Positions 52,796-62,377 of a stretch of DNA of 64,000 nucleotides are shown here, piece by piece. The notes under the pieces are model-generated. The model searched no databases. It had not been told where the DNA came from and worked only from the letters and a program-made list of their open reading frames with translations. The DNA comes from Bacillota bacterium (lineage in GTDB: Bacteria; Sysuimicrobiota; Sysuimicrobiia; Sysuimicrobiales; Segetimicrobiaceae), in the NCBI GenBank assembly GCA_021324295.1, contig JAJPJJ010000119.1, forward strand, positions 62,001 through 126,000, written 5' to 3'. The translations under genes and the position numbers were made by a program. The first letter of the stretch is position 1. Every line of letters begins with the position of its first letter.

Positions 52796-54049
52796 CTAGC
52801 CAGGGCCCGTCGGCGGCCGGCCGTCGCGTCCAGGGATCAGCAGCGTCCGCACCGACGGTCCGTAGGGACCGATGCCGTCCTGCTGCCGCACGAGGACCAT
52901 CTTCCGCAGATCATCGGGGAGCCGCCCCGCGAGCGCATCGCCAAGCCAGTCGGCCAGGAAGGGGTAGATCTCGAGCCCCGCGATCCCGTCCCGTCCGGAG
53001 ACACGGTGGAACTCGTCCTCGAAGACCCACAGCTCCTTGGGACCGCCGAGCTTCTCGTAGAAGGCCAGGACGTCCTCGAGGTGGCACAGCGGATCGTACT
53101 CGCCCGCAACCAGCAGCGTGGGACACCGCACCAGCCGGGCGTGCTCGTCGTCGCACATCGCCTCGGCCATGCGGTCGAACTCCTCCTCGTCCGTCAGGCC
53201 CGCCATATACATGAACATCTGCTTGAAGCGCGGCGAGGCCTCCTCGAAGATGGCGCGCTTGCTCCCGTGCACGGCGTGTGTGGTGGCGAGCGCCCGGACC
53301 CGGTCGTCGACCGCGGCGAGGCGCGGGCCCCAGTGCGAGCCGAAGCTGGTGCCGCACACCCCGATGCGGTCCCGGTCGACGTCGGGCCGCTGCGCGAGGT
53401 AGTCGATGCAGGCCCGCGCCGCGCGCTCGTAGTTGTCGTGCGTGACCCGGATCTTGCGGAGGTTGCTCTGGCCCTGGCCGGGCCCGTCCATGACGAGCAC
53501 GTGCAGGCCGCGGCGGGTGAACGGGTTCTGCAGGGGATGCGGGGCGGCCTCCTTCGTCATGTCCATCCCCGGAATGAACAGCACCGCCGGCAGGGGGTGC
53601 GGCGCGGGCGCGCGGTGGAACAGGGCGGCGATCCGGACGCCCTCCCACGGGATCTCCACCGCTTCCACCGGCGCGCCGGTCAGGCTCACGACCTTGCCGT
53701 AGCAGGCGACGCACCGCTCGTAGAGGAAGGTCTTCTCCGGGTTGTCGTCCTCGAAGATCGCGTGCTGCGCCTCGCGATACGTCTGGCACGCCTGCCAGTA
53801 CAGCGCGGCGGCGGTCTCGGCGTGTCCCCGCTGCGCGGCCGCGCGCGCCAGGTCCTCCTGGTGCCGGGCCACCCTGTACATGGTGCGCGGGATCATGCGG
53901 TAGCTCTTCACGCCGTGCGGGACGGTCCGCTCGTCGTTGGCGAAGTTCTGGACCCGTCCGGTGGTCTTGACCAGCCAGTCGAGGATCCACTGCTGGCTAT
54001 CCCGACGGCGCCGGGGCGCCATCCGGGTGGGCCCTCCCCCCTGCTCCAC
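52796..54049 (-). CDS. Alpha/beta hydrolase, DHPON/FrsA-like
   Basis: 417 residues with an all-helical N-terminal domain (about 1-135) and an alpha/beta-hydrolase domain. The nucleophile elbow is GTSFGSHWG, the acid is in GEYDPLCH and the His in EFHRVSG. This two-domain layout with PAVLFIPGMDMTKEA and VMDGPGQGQS matches 2,6-dihydroxypseudooxynicotine hydrolase and FrsA-like enzymes, some of which cleave C-C bonds next to a ketone. The GTG start is supported by AAGGAGG six bases before; an ATG nine codons later is the alternative. The substrate is not known. Confidence 0.85.
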   Translation of the reverse strand: MEQGGGPTRMAPRRRRDSQQWILDWLVKTTGRVQNFANDERTVPHGVKSYRMIPRTMYRVARHQEDLARAAAQRGHAETAAALYWQACQTYREAQHAIFEDDNPEKTFLYERCVACYGKVVSLTGAPVEAVEIPWEGVRIAALFHRAPAPHPLPAVLFIPGMDMTKEAAPHPLQNPFTRRGLHVLVMDGPGQGQSNLRKIRVTHDNYERAARACIDYLAQRPDVDRDRIGVCGTSFGSHWGPRLAAVDDRVRALATTHAVHGSKRAIFEEASPRFKQMFMYMAGLTDEEEFDRMAEAMCDDEHARLVRCPTLLVAGEYDPLCHLEDVLAFYEKLGGPKELWVFEDEFHRVSGRDGIAGLEIYPFLADWLGDALAGRLPDDLRKMVLVRQQDGIGPYGPSVRTLLIPGRDGRPPTGPG

Positions 54050-54123
54050 GCGCTGCCTCCTTCCTCCGCCCGCGATCCCGGACCCCGGGTCCCCGCCCTC
54101 CCCGGGACCGCGCCGCGGCCGCG

Positions 54124-54762
54124 TCAAGGGGACGTCCGATAGACCTCGGCGATGACGTCGTTGATCGTCGGCGCGGTATGCCCGGGGCACGCCGAGAGGG
54201 CCACGAGGCAATCCATCTCCGCGCGGAGGTCCATGTAGTCGGTCGGCCGGCTGTCCGCGGCCTCGGCGAAGAACGTCTGCGTCTCCGGGTCGAGACCGGT
54301 GCGCATGAAGACGTTGAAGGTATCGTGCACGTACTCTTCCCCCAGCCCGAACTCGGCGATCGCCTCGGTCAGGTTGCGGTGACACGAGCGACGGTCGCTC
54401 TCGCCGAAGAACTCCTGGTGGTACCGCCGGTTGCAGCGCGGGTACCAGAGATCGTGGAACCGGCTCCCCCGGCGAGAGGGCGCGCGGTCCGCCGTGTCCA
54501 CGAGGATGGTGAACATCGGCCGCATCCACGGTTCCACCGACCACAGCCGTGCCCCGGCGGTGGGGTGCGCGCCCTCGATGATCCGGGTGCGGCCCGCCCA
54601 GAACATCTCGCGGGGATTCTCCCTGTTCCAGGCGTTGAAGTCGATCACCTGAGGCCCGGCCTGCTGGGTGAGGCGCAGGATCTCGCCCCGCTTCACCTCG
54701 AAGGCCCGCCCGTGTCCGGCGGGGACTACGATCCGTCGCTGCAGCGTCATCGCGTCTGGCAC
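54124..54762 (-). CDS. DUF1989 (urea carboxylase-associated) family protein
   Basis: 212 residues: IVVPAGHGRAFEVKRGEILRLTQQAGPQVIDFNAWNRENPREMFW is the hallmark N-terminal half, and conserved Cys residues follow in YPRCNRRYHQEFF, SCHRNLTEAI and the C-terminal MDCLVALSACPG. Family members sit next to urea carboxylase or guanidine-degradation genes; their biochemical role is poorly known. The GTG giving VPDAMTLQRR has GGAGGGAG ahead of it. It lies between the isochorismatase-family and hydrolase genes, pointing to breakdown of a C-N bond. Confidence 0.85.
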   Translation of the reverse strand: MPDAMTLQRRIVVPAGHGRAFEVKRGEILRLTQQAGPQVIDFNAWNRENPREMFWAGRTRIIEGAHPTAGARLWSVEPWMRPMFTILVDTADRAPSRRGSRFHDLWYPRCNRRYHQEFFGESDRRSCHRNLTEAIAEFGLGEEYVHDTFNVFMRTGLDPETQTFFAEAADSRPTDYMDLRAEMDCLVALSACPGHTAPTINDVIAEVYRTSP

Positions 54763-54791
54763 GGTGGCTCCCTCCGTCGGTGGTGTCAGGC

Positions 54792-55496
54792 TCACGCGCG
54801 TCCGGGTCGGCGGCCGGCCGGCGATGCGCGCGCCGCCTGCTCGAGCACCTCCACGACCTCCTCGCTGGAGCTCACGAAGCCCAGCGCGGCCTCGACTTCT
54901 CGGAGCGCCAGCAGGTGGTAGTCGCGGCCGTTCATGCTGCCGCAGCAGTCCTCGAGTACGACGATGCGAAAGTCGCGGCTGAACGCGTCGAAGGCCGTGG
55001 CCAGGACACAGTTGTTCGTGTTGACGCCCATGAGGAGCACGGTCTCGACCCCCAGCCCGCGCAACACGAGCTCCAGGTCGGTGGCATAGAAACCGCTGTA
55101 GCGCCTCTTCACGACGACGGGCTCGTCGTGCCGCGGGGCGACCTCGGGCATCACCTCGGCGTAGATCGAGCCTTCGACGTTCTTGCCGCTCTGGCGCGGG
55201 GCACCGAGCCCCGGGATGAGCTTGCCGGTCTGGTACGCCCAGAACGGATTGCGATGATCGGCGAAGCCCCAGGGCGACGCGCGCCGCGTGTACGTCACGA
55301 CGTGGACCACGGGCATCCGCAGCCCGCGGGCGGCCTCGAGGACCCGGCGGGCCGGCGCGAGGATCGCGGCCGCGAACTCCGGGCTGACCAGATGATAGCC
55401 GACCGCGGGATCGAGGTGCCGGCGCTGCATGTCGATCGGGATGAGGGCGCTGCGTTCGGGCCTGATGTCGCCCCGGACCTCCTCGGGTATCGCCAC
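54792..55496 (-). CDS. Isochorismatase-family cysteine hydrolase
   Basis: 234 residues with the family triad: Asp in LIPIDMQRRHLDP, Lys in VVVKRRYSGFYATDLE and Cys in GVNTNNCVLATAFDA. The cis-peptide before Cys and the C-terminal helix fit amidases such as N-carbamoylsarcosine amidohydrolase, biuret hydrolase and nicotinamidase; the sequence alone does not pick one. The GTG giving VAIPEEVRG follows AAGGAGGGAG. Next to DUF1989 and a polyamine-type importer it probably hydrolyses a carbamoyl or amide group (inference). Confidence 0.88.
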   Translation of the reverse strand: MAIPEEVRGDIRPERSALIPIDMQRRHLDPAVGYHLVSPEFAAAILAPARRVLEAARGLRMPVVHVVTYTRRASPWGFADHRNPFWAYQTGKLIPGLGAPRQSGKNVEGSIYAEVMPEVAPRHDEPVVVKRRYSGFYATDLELVLRGLGVETVLLMGVNTNNCVLATAFDAFSRDFRIVVLEDCCGSMNGRDYHLLALREVEAALGFVSSSEEVVEVLEQAARASPAGRRPGRA

Positions 55497-55535
55497 GGCT
55501 CGTCTCCCTCCTTGGCGCATCCGGCGCCGGAGATT

Positions 55536-56660
55536 TCAGCGGGGGAACACGTGCGTGCGAGCGGCGCGCCAGGCCGCGCTCACCGGCGCCCCGACGGGCA
55601 CGGAGGCACGCAGTGCCGGCTCCCCGGCGGCGAGCACCAGGGACCCGTCCCGCGCGCGAATCTGATACAGCACCGTCGTCCCTTTGTAGACGATGTTCTC
55701 GACGCGCCCGTGGATCGACAACCAGTCGCCGTCGTCCGCCTCGTCGCGATCTGCGCGGCGCACCGCGACATCCGCCGCGCGGACGGCGACGACGCAGGCC
55801 CCGGAAACCGGCGCCCGCGCCGGCACGCGCCAGCGGCCGAGGGGACCGGCGACCAGGATGGCGCTCCCATCGGAGCCGGAGACCGTTCCCTCGAATACGT
55901 TCACCGTGCCGAAGAACGACGCGACGAAGAGACTGCGGGGCTGCTCGAAGACCTCGTCGGGCGTCCCCACCTGCTCGATGACCCCGCTCCGCATCACGGC
56001 GATGCGGTCTGAGATCGTCAGGGCCTCCTCCTGGTCGTGCGTCACGAACACGAAGGAGATGCCGACGGTACGCTGCAACTGCTTGAGCTCGATCTGCATC
56101 TCCTCCCGGAGCTGCCGGTCCAGCGCGCCGAACGGCTCGTCCAGCAGCAGCACGCGGGGACGGGTCACGATCGCCCGGGCCAGGGCGACGCGCTGCTGCT
56201 GACCGCCGGACAGCTCCCGCGGGTACCGGGCCTCCAGTCCGGTCATCCGCACCAGGCGGAGCGCGGCCCGCACCGCCGGCCCGATCTCGGCAGCGCCGAG
56301 GTTGCGCATCCGGAGCCCGAACGCCACGTTCTCGAAGACGGTCATGTGCGGGAACAGCGCGTAGTTTTGAAACACCATGCCGAGATGCCGTAGATGCGGC
56401 GGAAGATCGGTGACGTCCTCGCTGCCGATCCGGACCTGCCCGGTGTCCGGGGCGACGAAGCCCGCGACGATGCGCAGCGTCGTGGTCTTGCCGCATCCGC
56501 TGGGGCCCAGCAGCGAGAGGATCGTCCCCGCCGGAAGCGTCAGCGAGACGTCGCGGACGGCGCCCACCCCGCGGAAGGACTTGCTCACCCCGACGAGCTC
56601 CAAAGCCGGGGGCGCGGCGGGCGCCACCGCCGGGTGCGCCCGGGTCATCGCGACGGCCAT
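55536..56660 (-). CDS. ABC transporter ATP-binding protein, PotA type
   Basis: 374 residues: Walker A LGPSGCGKTTT, Q-loop MVFQNYALFPHM, signature LSGGQQQRVALARA, Walker B VLLLDEPFGALD and H-loop THDQEEA, followed by a TOBE regulatory domain (about 250-374). The EDVTDLPPHLRHLG stretch is typical of the spermidine/putrescine and Fe3+/opine ATPases. It lies between the binding protein and the isochorismatase-like gene and completes the importer. Confidence 0.93.
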   Translation of the reverse strand: MAVAMTRAHPAVAPAAPPALELVGVSKSFRGVGAVRDVSLTLPAGTILSLLGPSGCGKTTTLRIVAGFVAPDTGQVRIGSEDVTDLPPHLRHLGMVFQNYALFPHMTVFENVAFGLRMRNLGAAEIGPAVRAALRLVRMTGLEARYPRELSGGQQQRVALARAIVTRPRVLLLDEPFGALDRQLREEMQIELKQLQRTVGISFVFVTHDQEEALTISDRIAVMRSGVIEQVGTPDEVFEQPRSLFVASFFGTVNVFEGTVSGSDGSAILVAGPLGRWRVPARAPVSGACVVAVRAADVAVRRADRDEADDGDWLSIHGRVENIVYKGTTVLYQIRARDGSLVLAAGEPALRASVPVGAPVSAAWRAARTHVFPR

Positions 56661-56667
56661 CGCACGT

Positions 56668-57759
56668 TCACTTGAGGTACTGGTTGATCAGATTCTTCCA
56701 CAGCGCGATGTTGCCGCTTACGTAGCGGAAATCCGGGCGCAGGAGGCGTGCGACCTTCTCCGGGGGCAGCACGCCGGGGCGCTTCGCCAGGTCCGGCGGC
56801 ACCTTCACCGTGCGGCTGACCGGGCTATCGTACACGTTCTTGACCCACAGGAGCTGCGCCTCGTCGTCCACAAACGATCCGAGGAATTGCTGGGTCAGCC
56901 GGGTCGTGGCGGGATCGAACCCCTTGATGCACTGCACGATGTCCGCCACCGCGGTCGCGCCCTCCTTGGGGATGACGAAGCGGATGTTCTTCCCGCTGTC
57001 GCGGGCCCCCTCGGCGATCCCCCCGAAGTCCCAGGCCAGCCACAGCTCCCCTTTGTCGACCAGGTCCTGGGCCTGCGCCGGCGACTGCGGCCAGGGCCCG
57101 ATGTTCTCCTTGTGCTGGGCCCACGCCTTGATCCCCGCCGCGATGTCGTTGACGTCGTGGCCCAGGGCCCTCGCGGTCATGCCGAACCCGTCGAAGTAGC
57201 CGTCGGAGAGGCCGACTTTCCCTTTGTACTTCGGGTTGAAGAGGTCCAGCCAGGACCTCGGCGGGTCGACCCGGTCCGGGTTATAGATGATGCCGTAGGG
57301 CTGGATGCCGAAGATGATCCCGTGCGTGTCCGCCATGATCGACCCGTGGATCAGGTTCTTGGCGTTCGGGACGTTCGCGGGATCGAAGGGCTCCCAGAGG
57401 CCGTCGGCCAAGCCCCGGTACGAATAGAGGAAGTTGAAGGTGCCGCCGCTGATCACGGGGCGCGACCGCTCGGCCAGGAGCTTGGCGTAGTTGGCCGCGT
57501 TGGTCCCGACCTCCAGGGTGACGCTCGCGCCCCCGTGGTCCCGCGAGAACCGCGGGATGAGCTGCGCCTTGAGGGCCTCCGCATAGCCCCACCCCCATGA
57601 CATGATCGTGAGCGACTTGGGCTGGGCCGCGACCTCGTCGCGGAGACCGGGCACGCGATCCAGCGCCGCGAGGCCGAGGGCCGTGGCCGCGAGGCCTCGG
57701 AGGAAGGACCGGCGTGTCGGCCTCCCGGATGCCGCTGTCCAGTCGCGATGCGCGCTCAT
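56668..57759 (-). CDS. Tat-exported polyamine/opine-type binding protein
   Basis: 363 residues. The signal RPTRRSFLRGLAATALGLAAL has a perfect twin-arginine motif (TRRSFLRG). The mature start KSLTIMSWGWGYAEALKAQLIPRF resembles PotD/family-1 polyamine and mannopine binders, and YNPDRVDPPRSWLDLFNPKYKGKV and LAWDFGGIAEGA are typical. No lipobox Cys is seen. It is the substrate-recognising part of the importer in the IclR unit. Confidence 0.9.
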   Translation of the reverse strand: MSAHRDWTAASGRPTRRSFLRGLAATALGLAALDRVPGLRDEVAAQPKSLTIMSWGWGYAEALKAQLIPRFSRDHGGASVTLEVGTNAANYAKLLAERSRPVISGGTFNFLYSYRGLADGLWEPFDPANVPNAKNLIHGSIMADTHGIIFGIQPYGIIYNPDRVDPPRSWLDLFNPKYKGKVGLSDGYFDGFGMTARALGHDVNDIAAGIKAWAQHKENIGPWPQSPAQAQDLVDKGELWLAWDFGGIAEGARDSGKNIRFVIPKEGATAVADIVQCIKGFDPATTRLTQQFLGSFVDDEAQLLWVKNVYDSPVSRTVKVPPDLAKRPGVLPPEKVARLLRPDFRYVSGNIALWKNLINQYLK

Positions 57760-57796
57760 GGCTCCCCCTCCTTTGTGGCCCCGGACGGCTCCGCCG

Positions 57797-58609
57797 TCAG
57801 GGGCCGGCGAAATACCGTTGCAGGCCGATCGTGCGCTCGACCAGCACGACCACGCCCACCGTCACGGCGAGCAGGGCGACGCTCACGGCCGCCACCGTGG
57901 GGTCGATGAGGAACTGGATGTAGTTGAAGATCTGAAGCGGCAGCGTCATCGTCCGCGGGCCGACGAGGAACATGGAGACGGAGAACTCGTCGAACGACAC
58001 GATGAAGGCAAAGACCCCGGCGCTCAGCAACCCGGGCGCCACGAGCGGCGCCACGATGTACCGGAGGACGCGCCACCGCGTGGCCCCCAGGATCATCGCC
58101 GCCTCTTCGAGGTGATCGTCGATGCTCGCGATGGCGGCCGCCATCGTGCGCACAACGTACGGGAGCGTGATCACGAGGTGGGCGAGGATCAGCCCTCCGA
58201 TGGACCGGACCAGGCCGAGCGGGGCGAAGAAGATCAACAGCGCCACGCCGAAGACGACTGCCGGGAATGCCACGGGGGCCAGGAACGCCACGTCCAACAC
58301 ACGCAGCCGGTACCGGGCGATCACGTACGCCGCCATCGTGCCGGCCAGCAGCGAGAGCGCGGTGGCCGCTGCGCTGACCTCCACGCTCACACGGAGGCTG
58401 TGGAGGAACGCAGGGTGGGCAGCGACGTTAGCGTACCAGCGCAGCGACCACCCCCGCGACGGCAGGGAGAGCGATGCGGTTGGATTGAGCGACACGGGCA
58501 CCACGATGAGGATCGGGATCGCGATCGCGGCCACGAGGATCCAGGCATAGACCTCCAGCCACCGAGGCACCGCCGCGTGCGCCGGGGACGCGCCCCGCTT
58601 ACCCGCCAC
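57797..58609 (-). CDS. ABC transporter permease, PotC type
   Basis: 270 residues, six expected spans. The EAA loop HLEEAAMILGATRWRVLRYIVAPLVAPG identifies the ATPase contact. Its GTG start lies inside the end of the PotB-type gene (11-bp overlap), so the two permeases are coupled. Confidence 0.9.
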   Translation of the reverse strand: MAGKRGASPAHAAVPRWLEVYAWILVAAIAIPILIVVPVSLNPTASLSLPSRGWSLRWYANVAAHPAFLHSLRVSVEVSAAATALSLLAGTMAAYVIARYRLRVLDVAFLAPVAFPAVVFGVALLIFFAPLGLVRSIGGLILAHLVITLPYVVRTMAAAIASIDDHLEEAAMILGATRWRVLRYIVAPLVAPGLLSAGVFAFIVSFDEFSVSMFLVGPRTMTLPLQIFNYIQFLIDPTVAAVSVALLAVTVGVVVLVERTIGLQRYFAGP

Positions 58610-59507
58610 GGTACGCCTCCGCGCGGCGGAGCAGCAGCGCGTACGCCAGGAGCACGAGGAGCGTCAGGCCGGCGAGGTACAGGGACAGGAGGGCGCCGGT
58701 CCGCCAGTCGACGATCTCCAGCATCTGCGCATAGATCTGCGTGGCCAGCACCTGAACCTTCCCGCCGCCGAGCAACGCCGGCGTGACGTAGGACCCCATC
58801 GCCAGGCTGAAGACGAGCGCGCACCCGCCGGCGACGCCTTGAGCCGACAGCGGCAGCGTCACGTGGCGGAACGTCCGCCATCGATTGGCGCCGAGGATGC
58901 GTGCCGATTCCTCGACCTGTGGATCGATGCGGGCGAGGGCCGCCATGATCGAGAGGACCATGAACGGCAGGAGCACGTGGACCAACCCCGTCACCGTGGC
59001 GCCAAACGTGTAGAGCCAGACCACCGGCCGTGACACCACGCGGAGCGCGAGGAGGAGCTGGTTCGCGAGGCCGTCGGTACCGAGGACCATGATCCACCCC
59101 AGCGTCCGCACGACGATGCTGACCATGAGGGGCGCGAGCACGGCGATGAAGGCGAGATAGCGATGCCGCGAGGTCGAGCGCACGAGATAGTAGGCCATAG
59201 GATAGCCGAGGGCGAGCGCGACGAGGGTCGTCCAGCACGCGAGCGCCAGCGTCGTCGTCGTGAGCCTCCACACGTACGGGCTCAGGATCACGGCGGCGAG
59301 AGCGCTCGACGGCGAGCCGAGGGTGCGCGGATCGGCGGTGGCCCCCAGGGCCACGACGCGGGCCAGCGGATAGAGGAACAGCACGCCGAGCACGCCGAGC
59401 CCGGGCGCGAGAAGCCACAGCGCCGCCGGCGGCGTCCTGCGCCCCCGGGGCCGGGACGGAGCGGCGTCTCGCGTCCGGGAAGCGAAGTCGGGGCGGACCG
59501 TCGCCAC
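58599..59507 (-). CDS. ABC transporter permease, PotB type
   Basis: 302 residues with an Arg/Pro-rich cytoplasmic N-terminus and six expected spans (first LWLLAPGLGVLGVLFLYPLARVVAL). The EAA loop is QVEESARILGANRWRTFRHVTLPLSAQG. It starts 3 bp after the IclR stop and overlaps the PotC-type gene. Confidence 0.9.
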   Translation of the reverse strand: MATVRPDFASRTRDAAPSRPRGRRTPPAALWLLAPGLGVLGVLFLYPLARVVALGATADPRTLGSPSSALAAVILSPYVWRLTTTTLALACWTTLVALALGYPMAYYLVRSTSRHRYLAFIAVLAPLMVSIVVRTLGWIMVLGTDGLANQLLLALRVVSRPVVWLYTFGATVTGLVHVLLPFMVLSIMAALARIDPQVEESARILGANRWRTFRHVTLPLSAQGVAGGCALVFSLAMGSYVTPALLGGGKVQVLATQIYAQMLEIVDWRTGALLSLYLAGLTLLVLLAYALLLRRAEAYRGG

Positions 59508-59510
59508 GGC

Positions 59511-60305
59511 TCAGCCCCCCGGCAGCCGGCCGGCCGCCGGCCGAGCCAGCGGCACGCCACGCCAGCCCAGATCGCGCGACACGCCGCGGGCCGCCCGGCA
59601 CGTCTCGGCGATCAGCAGGGGCAGGCGGGCCTTGGTGAACCGGCTGAGCGGGCCCACCACGCTGATCCCGGCCACCACCTTACCGGTGCCGTCGCGAATC
59701 GGTGCGCCCACGCCGGCGGCACCCTCGTGCGACTCCTCGAAGCTCACGCAGTACCCCCTGAGGCGAATCTTCTGCGAGTCGACGCGGAGCTTCTTGGGGT
59801 CGGTCATCGTGCTGCGCGTGAACGCCGGCAGCGGCTTGCGGTCCAGGATCTCGGCGACCCGGTCCTCGGGAAGGTGTGCCAGGAGAACGCGCATCGACGC
59901 ACCGGCATGCAGCGGGCGGCGCATCCCGACTCGCGTCCAGAACCGGAAGCCCCGCTGGGGCTCCGCCTTGTCGATGTACATGCCCTCGTACCCGTCGACG
60001 ATCATGAGCTGCGCGGTCTCGTCCGTGGCGTCTCGCAGACGCTCGAGCCACGGACGGGCGACGCGCACGAGCTCGCTCTGCGCCTCGGCCCGGTGTCCCA
60101 GCTCGAGCAACTTGAAGCCCAGCCGGTACGTCCGGTCGACCGGGTCGTAGCGCACATAGCTGAAATCGACGAGAGTGCCGAGCAGGCGGTAGACGGTGGC
60201 CCGGGCGAGACGGGTGGCCCGGCAGAGGTCCCGCACCGTTCCCGGCCCGTCGGCGACGGCGTCGAGCAACGCGAGGGCCTTGCCGACCGTCTTGGACTCG
60301 TGCAC
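59511..60305 (-). CDS. IclR-family transcriptional regulator
   Basis: 264 residues. The N-terminal winged helix is TVGKALALLDAVADGPGTVRDLCRATRLARATVYRLLGTL and the C-terminal IclR effector domain contains GRRPLHAGASMRVLL-like and GISVVGPLSRFTKARL. It controls, in known cases, a nearby catabolic operon and is induced or relieved by the substrate. I chose the GTG giving VHESKTVGK because it follows GGGGAGCGGC; a TTG at 60347 would start inside the operator dyad. It is the first gene of a same-strand unit reaching to 49639 and probably also represses itself. Confidence 0.9.
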   Translation of the reverse strand: MHESKTVGKALALLDAVADGPGTVRDLCRATRLARATVYRLLGTLVDFSYVRYDPVDRTYRLGFKLLELGHRAEAQSELVRVARPWLERLRDATDETAQLMIVDGYEGMYIDKAEPQRGFRFWTRVGMRRPLHAGASMRVLLAHLPEDRVAEILDRKPLPAFTRSTMTDPKKLRVDSQKIRLRGYCVSFEESHEGAAGVGAPIRDGTGKVVAGISVVGPLSRFTKARLPLLIAETCRAARGVSRDLGWRGVPLARPAAGRLPGG

Positions 60306-60320
60306 GCCGCTCCCCAGGCG

Positions 60321-60385
60321 TCTCAAATTTCGAGATGGCTGTCTCAATCTCCGCGGATAGTAGACGACCCGCCCGGCGTTGTCAA
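60321..60385 (-). promoter_or_regulatory. Promoter and operator of the IclR-headed unit
   Basis: Minus strand TTGACA (60380-60385), 17-bp spacer, TACTAT (60357-60362). Just downstream are two direct TTGAGAC copies (60326ff and 60342ff) and a GAGACAGCCATCTC dyad (60333-60346), at the place an autorepressor would bind. The iclR GTG begins 15 bp beyond. Confidence 0.7.
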
Positions 60386-60416
60386 GCCTGGACGGTAGCC
60401 CGCGCGCGTGGTGGCG

Positions 60417-62357
60417 TCATGAGGGGGCGAGCGGCCGGGCCAGCACCCGCTTGTCCCCGACGCGCCGGGTGAGGTGCCGCGCGTCGAAGTATTCGAGGAC
60501 CGCGAGCACGTACTTACGGCTGCTGCCGAGCGCGTCGCGGAGGGCGGCGACGGTGATGTCGCCGTGCCGGGCGATGTGCTCGACGACCCGCGCCTCGATC
60601 TCCGCGAGCACGTCGCGGTGGAAGACGACATCGGCGCCGACCTCGACGAGCGTGCCGTCGTCGAGCAGGGCCTGGAGCATCCGGCCGGCCGCGGCCCGGT
60701 CGGGCAGGCGCGCCAGGATCTCCTCCCGCCCCGGCGGGGCAAAGCGGCCCCGCCGGTACGCATCCGCGAGCGACCGGGCCGCGGCCTCGTCCGCCGCCGT
60801 GCGCGCCGGCGCGAACCCGGCGGCGCGCGCAAACGCCCCTTCGACGGCGACCTCGCCGTCGGCCACGAGACCGTCCAGGACGTGGCTGTAGAGCCGGTCG
60901 TCGCCGGACGCGAAGGCGCGGCTCTTGAGCTCGTCCCGCGGCATGCCGATCCGCCACGGCACCGCCGCGTGGTAGTCCGCGAGCGCCCGCAGGATGCCCG
61001 CGCGGATGCGGTCCGCCGCCCCCTGCGCAAACAGCCGGCCGCGGATCACGAGCGCCTGCCCGGCGCCGGCCAGCGCCTGCGCCTCCGCGGCGACGCGGTC
61101 GCGCGGCGCGCCGATCTGCTGCGCAAGCGCGTCGGCGGTCGCCCCCTGCGCGCCCGCCTCGCGCAGCGCCGCGAGCACCTGGGGCCCCAGCCCGGACGCC
61201 TGCGCCGCGAGCGCCTGCACCGTGTCGGCGCCGCGCCGCCGGAGCGGCGCCGTGGCGGCGAGCACGTCCCCGCCGCCGATCGTGGCCATCGGCGAGTACC
61301 GCCGGAGCACGAACGGGTCCCCGCGCGCCACCACGGTCGGCCGCTCCAGGCGGAGCTGCGCGACCGCCTCCTGTCCCGGGAGCAGCCGGTCGCGGTCGAG
61401 GAGCCGGACGCGGCCGATGACCTCGTCGGCGCCGGCGTACAGCCGGATCCGCCCGTGGTGCGGGAGCGGCGGCGCGCCCGGCAGGAGGCGCAGGCGGACG
61501 TCGACGACCCGCGAGGGCCGCAGCGTGCCGGGGGCGGCGAGCACGTGCCCGCGGATCACCTCCTCCTTCGCCACGCCGGCCAGGTTGAGCGCGACGCGCT
61601 GACCGGCGCACGCCTCCTCCACCGCCGCACCGTGGCTCTGCACCTGGCGGACGCGCACCTCGCGCCCGGACGGCAGCAGCTCCAGGACGTCGCCCGCCCG
61701 GATCCGGCCGCTCCACAGCGTGCCGGTGACCACCGTCCCGAACCCCGGCATCGTGAAGCTGCGGTCCACGGGCAGGCGCGCCGGCGCATCCGCGTCGCGC
61801 GGCGGGATCTCGCGCAGCGCGCGGTCGATCGCCTCGACGAGGCCCGGGATGCCGGCGCCGGTCCGCGCCGAGACCGGGACGATCGGCGCGCCGGCGAGGA
61901 AGGTGCCCGCGCAGAGCTCGCCGATCTCCTCGCGGACGAGCGCCAGCCACTCCGCGTCGGTTGCGAGGTCGATCTTGTTGAGGACGACGACGCCGCGGCG
62001 CACCTGGAGGAACCGGAGGATGTCGAGGTGCTCGCGCGTCTGCGGCATCACCCCTTCGTCGGCCGCGACGACGAGCAGGACGAGGTCGATGCCCGCCGCG
62101 CCCGCCAGCATGTTCTTGATCAGGCGCTCGTGCCCGGGCACGTCCACCAGGCCGACGCGCAGGCCGCTCGGGAGATCGAAGTGCGCGAACCCGAGGTCGA
62201 TCGTCATGCCCCGCCGCTTCTCCTCCTCGAGGCGGTCGGGGTCGACCCCCGTGAGGGCCCGCACGAGCGCGCTCTTGCCGTGATCGATGTGCCCGGCGGT
62301 GCCGACCACGGCGTGGCGCCGCCCGCCGGCGTCAGACGGCAGCGCGGGCCGGGCCAT
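60417..62357 (-). CDS. selB: SelB, selenocysteine-specific elongation factor
   Basis: 646 residues. The EF-Tu-like GTPase has [14 protein letters not shown], the DVPGHE and NKID motifs. Domain 2 and 3 follow ([21 protein letters not shown]), and four C-terminal winged-helix repeats, the last ending [18 protein letters not shown], bind the SECIS RNA. It carries Sec-tRNA to the ribosome at UGA codons with a downstream SECIS. It starts 20 bp after selA. No selenoprotein is in the window. Confidence 0.96.
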   Translation of the reverse strand: MARPALPSDAGGRRHAVVGTAGHIDHGKSALVRALTGVDPDRLEEEKRRGMTIDLGFAHFDLPSGLRVGLVDVPGHERLIKNMLAGAAGIDLVLLVVAADEGVMPQTREHLDILRFLQVRRGVVVLNKIDLATDAEWLALVREEIGELCAGTFLAGAPIVPVSARTGAGIPGLVEAIDRALREIPPRDADAPARLPVDRSFTMPGFGTVVTGTLWSGRIRAGDVLELLPSGREVRVRQVQSHGAAVEEACAGQRVALNLAGVAKEEVIRGHVLAAPGTLRPSRVVDVRLRLLPGAPPLPHHGRIRLYAGADEVIGRVRLLDRDRLLPGQEAVAQLRLERPTVVARGDPFVLRRYSPMATIGGGDVLAATAPLRRRGADTVQALAAQASGLGPQVLAALREAGAQGATADALAQQIGAPRDRVAAEAQALAGAGQALVIRGRLFAQGAADRIRAGILRALADYHAAVPWRIGMPRDELKSRAFASGDDRLYSHVLDGLVADGEVAVEGAFARAAGFAPARTAADEAAARSLADAYRRGRFAPPGREEILARLPDRAAAGRMLQALLDDGTLVEVGADVVFHRDVLAEIEARVVEHIARHGDITVAALRDALGSSRKYVLAVLEYFDARHLTRRVGDKRVLARPLAPS

Positions 62358-62377
62358 CGCCGCTGCGCCTCCGGGTC

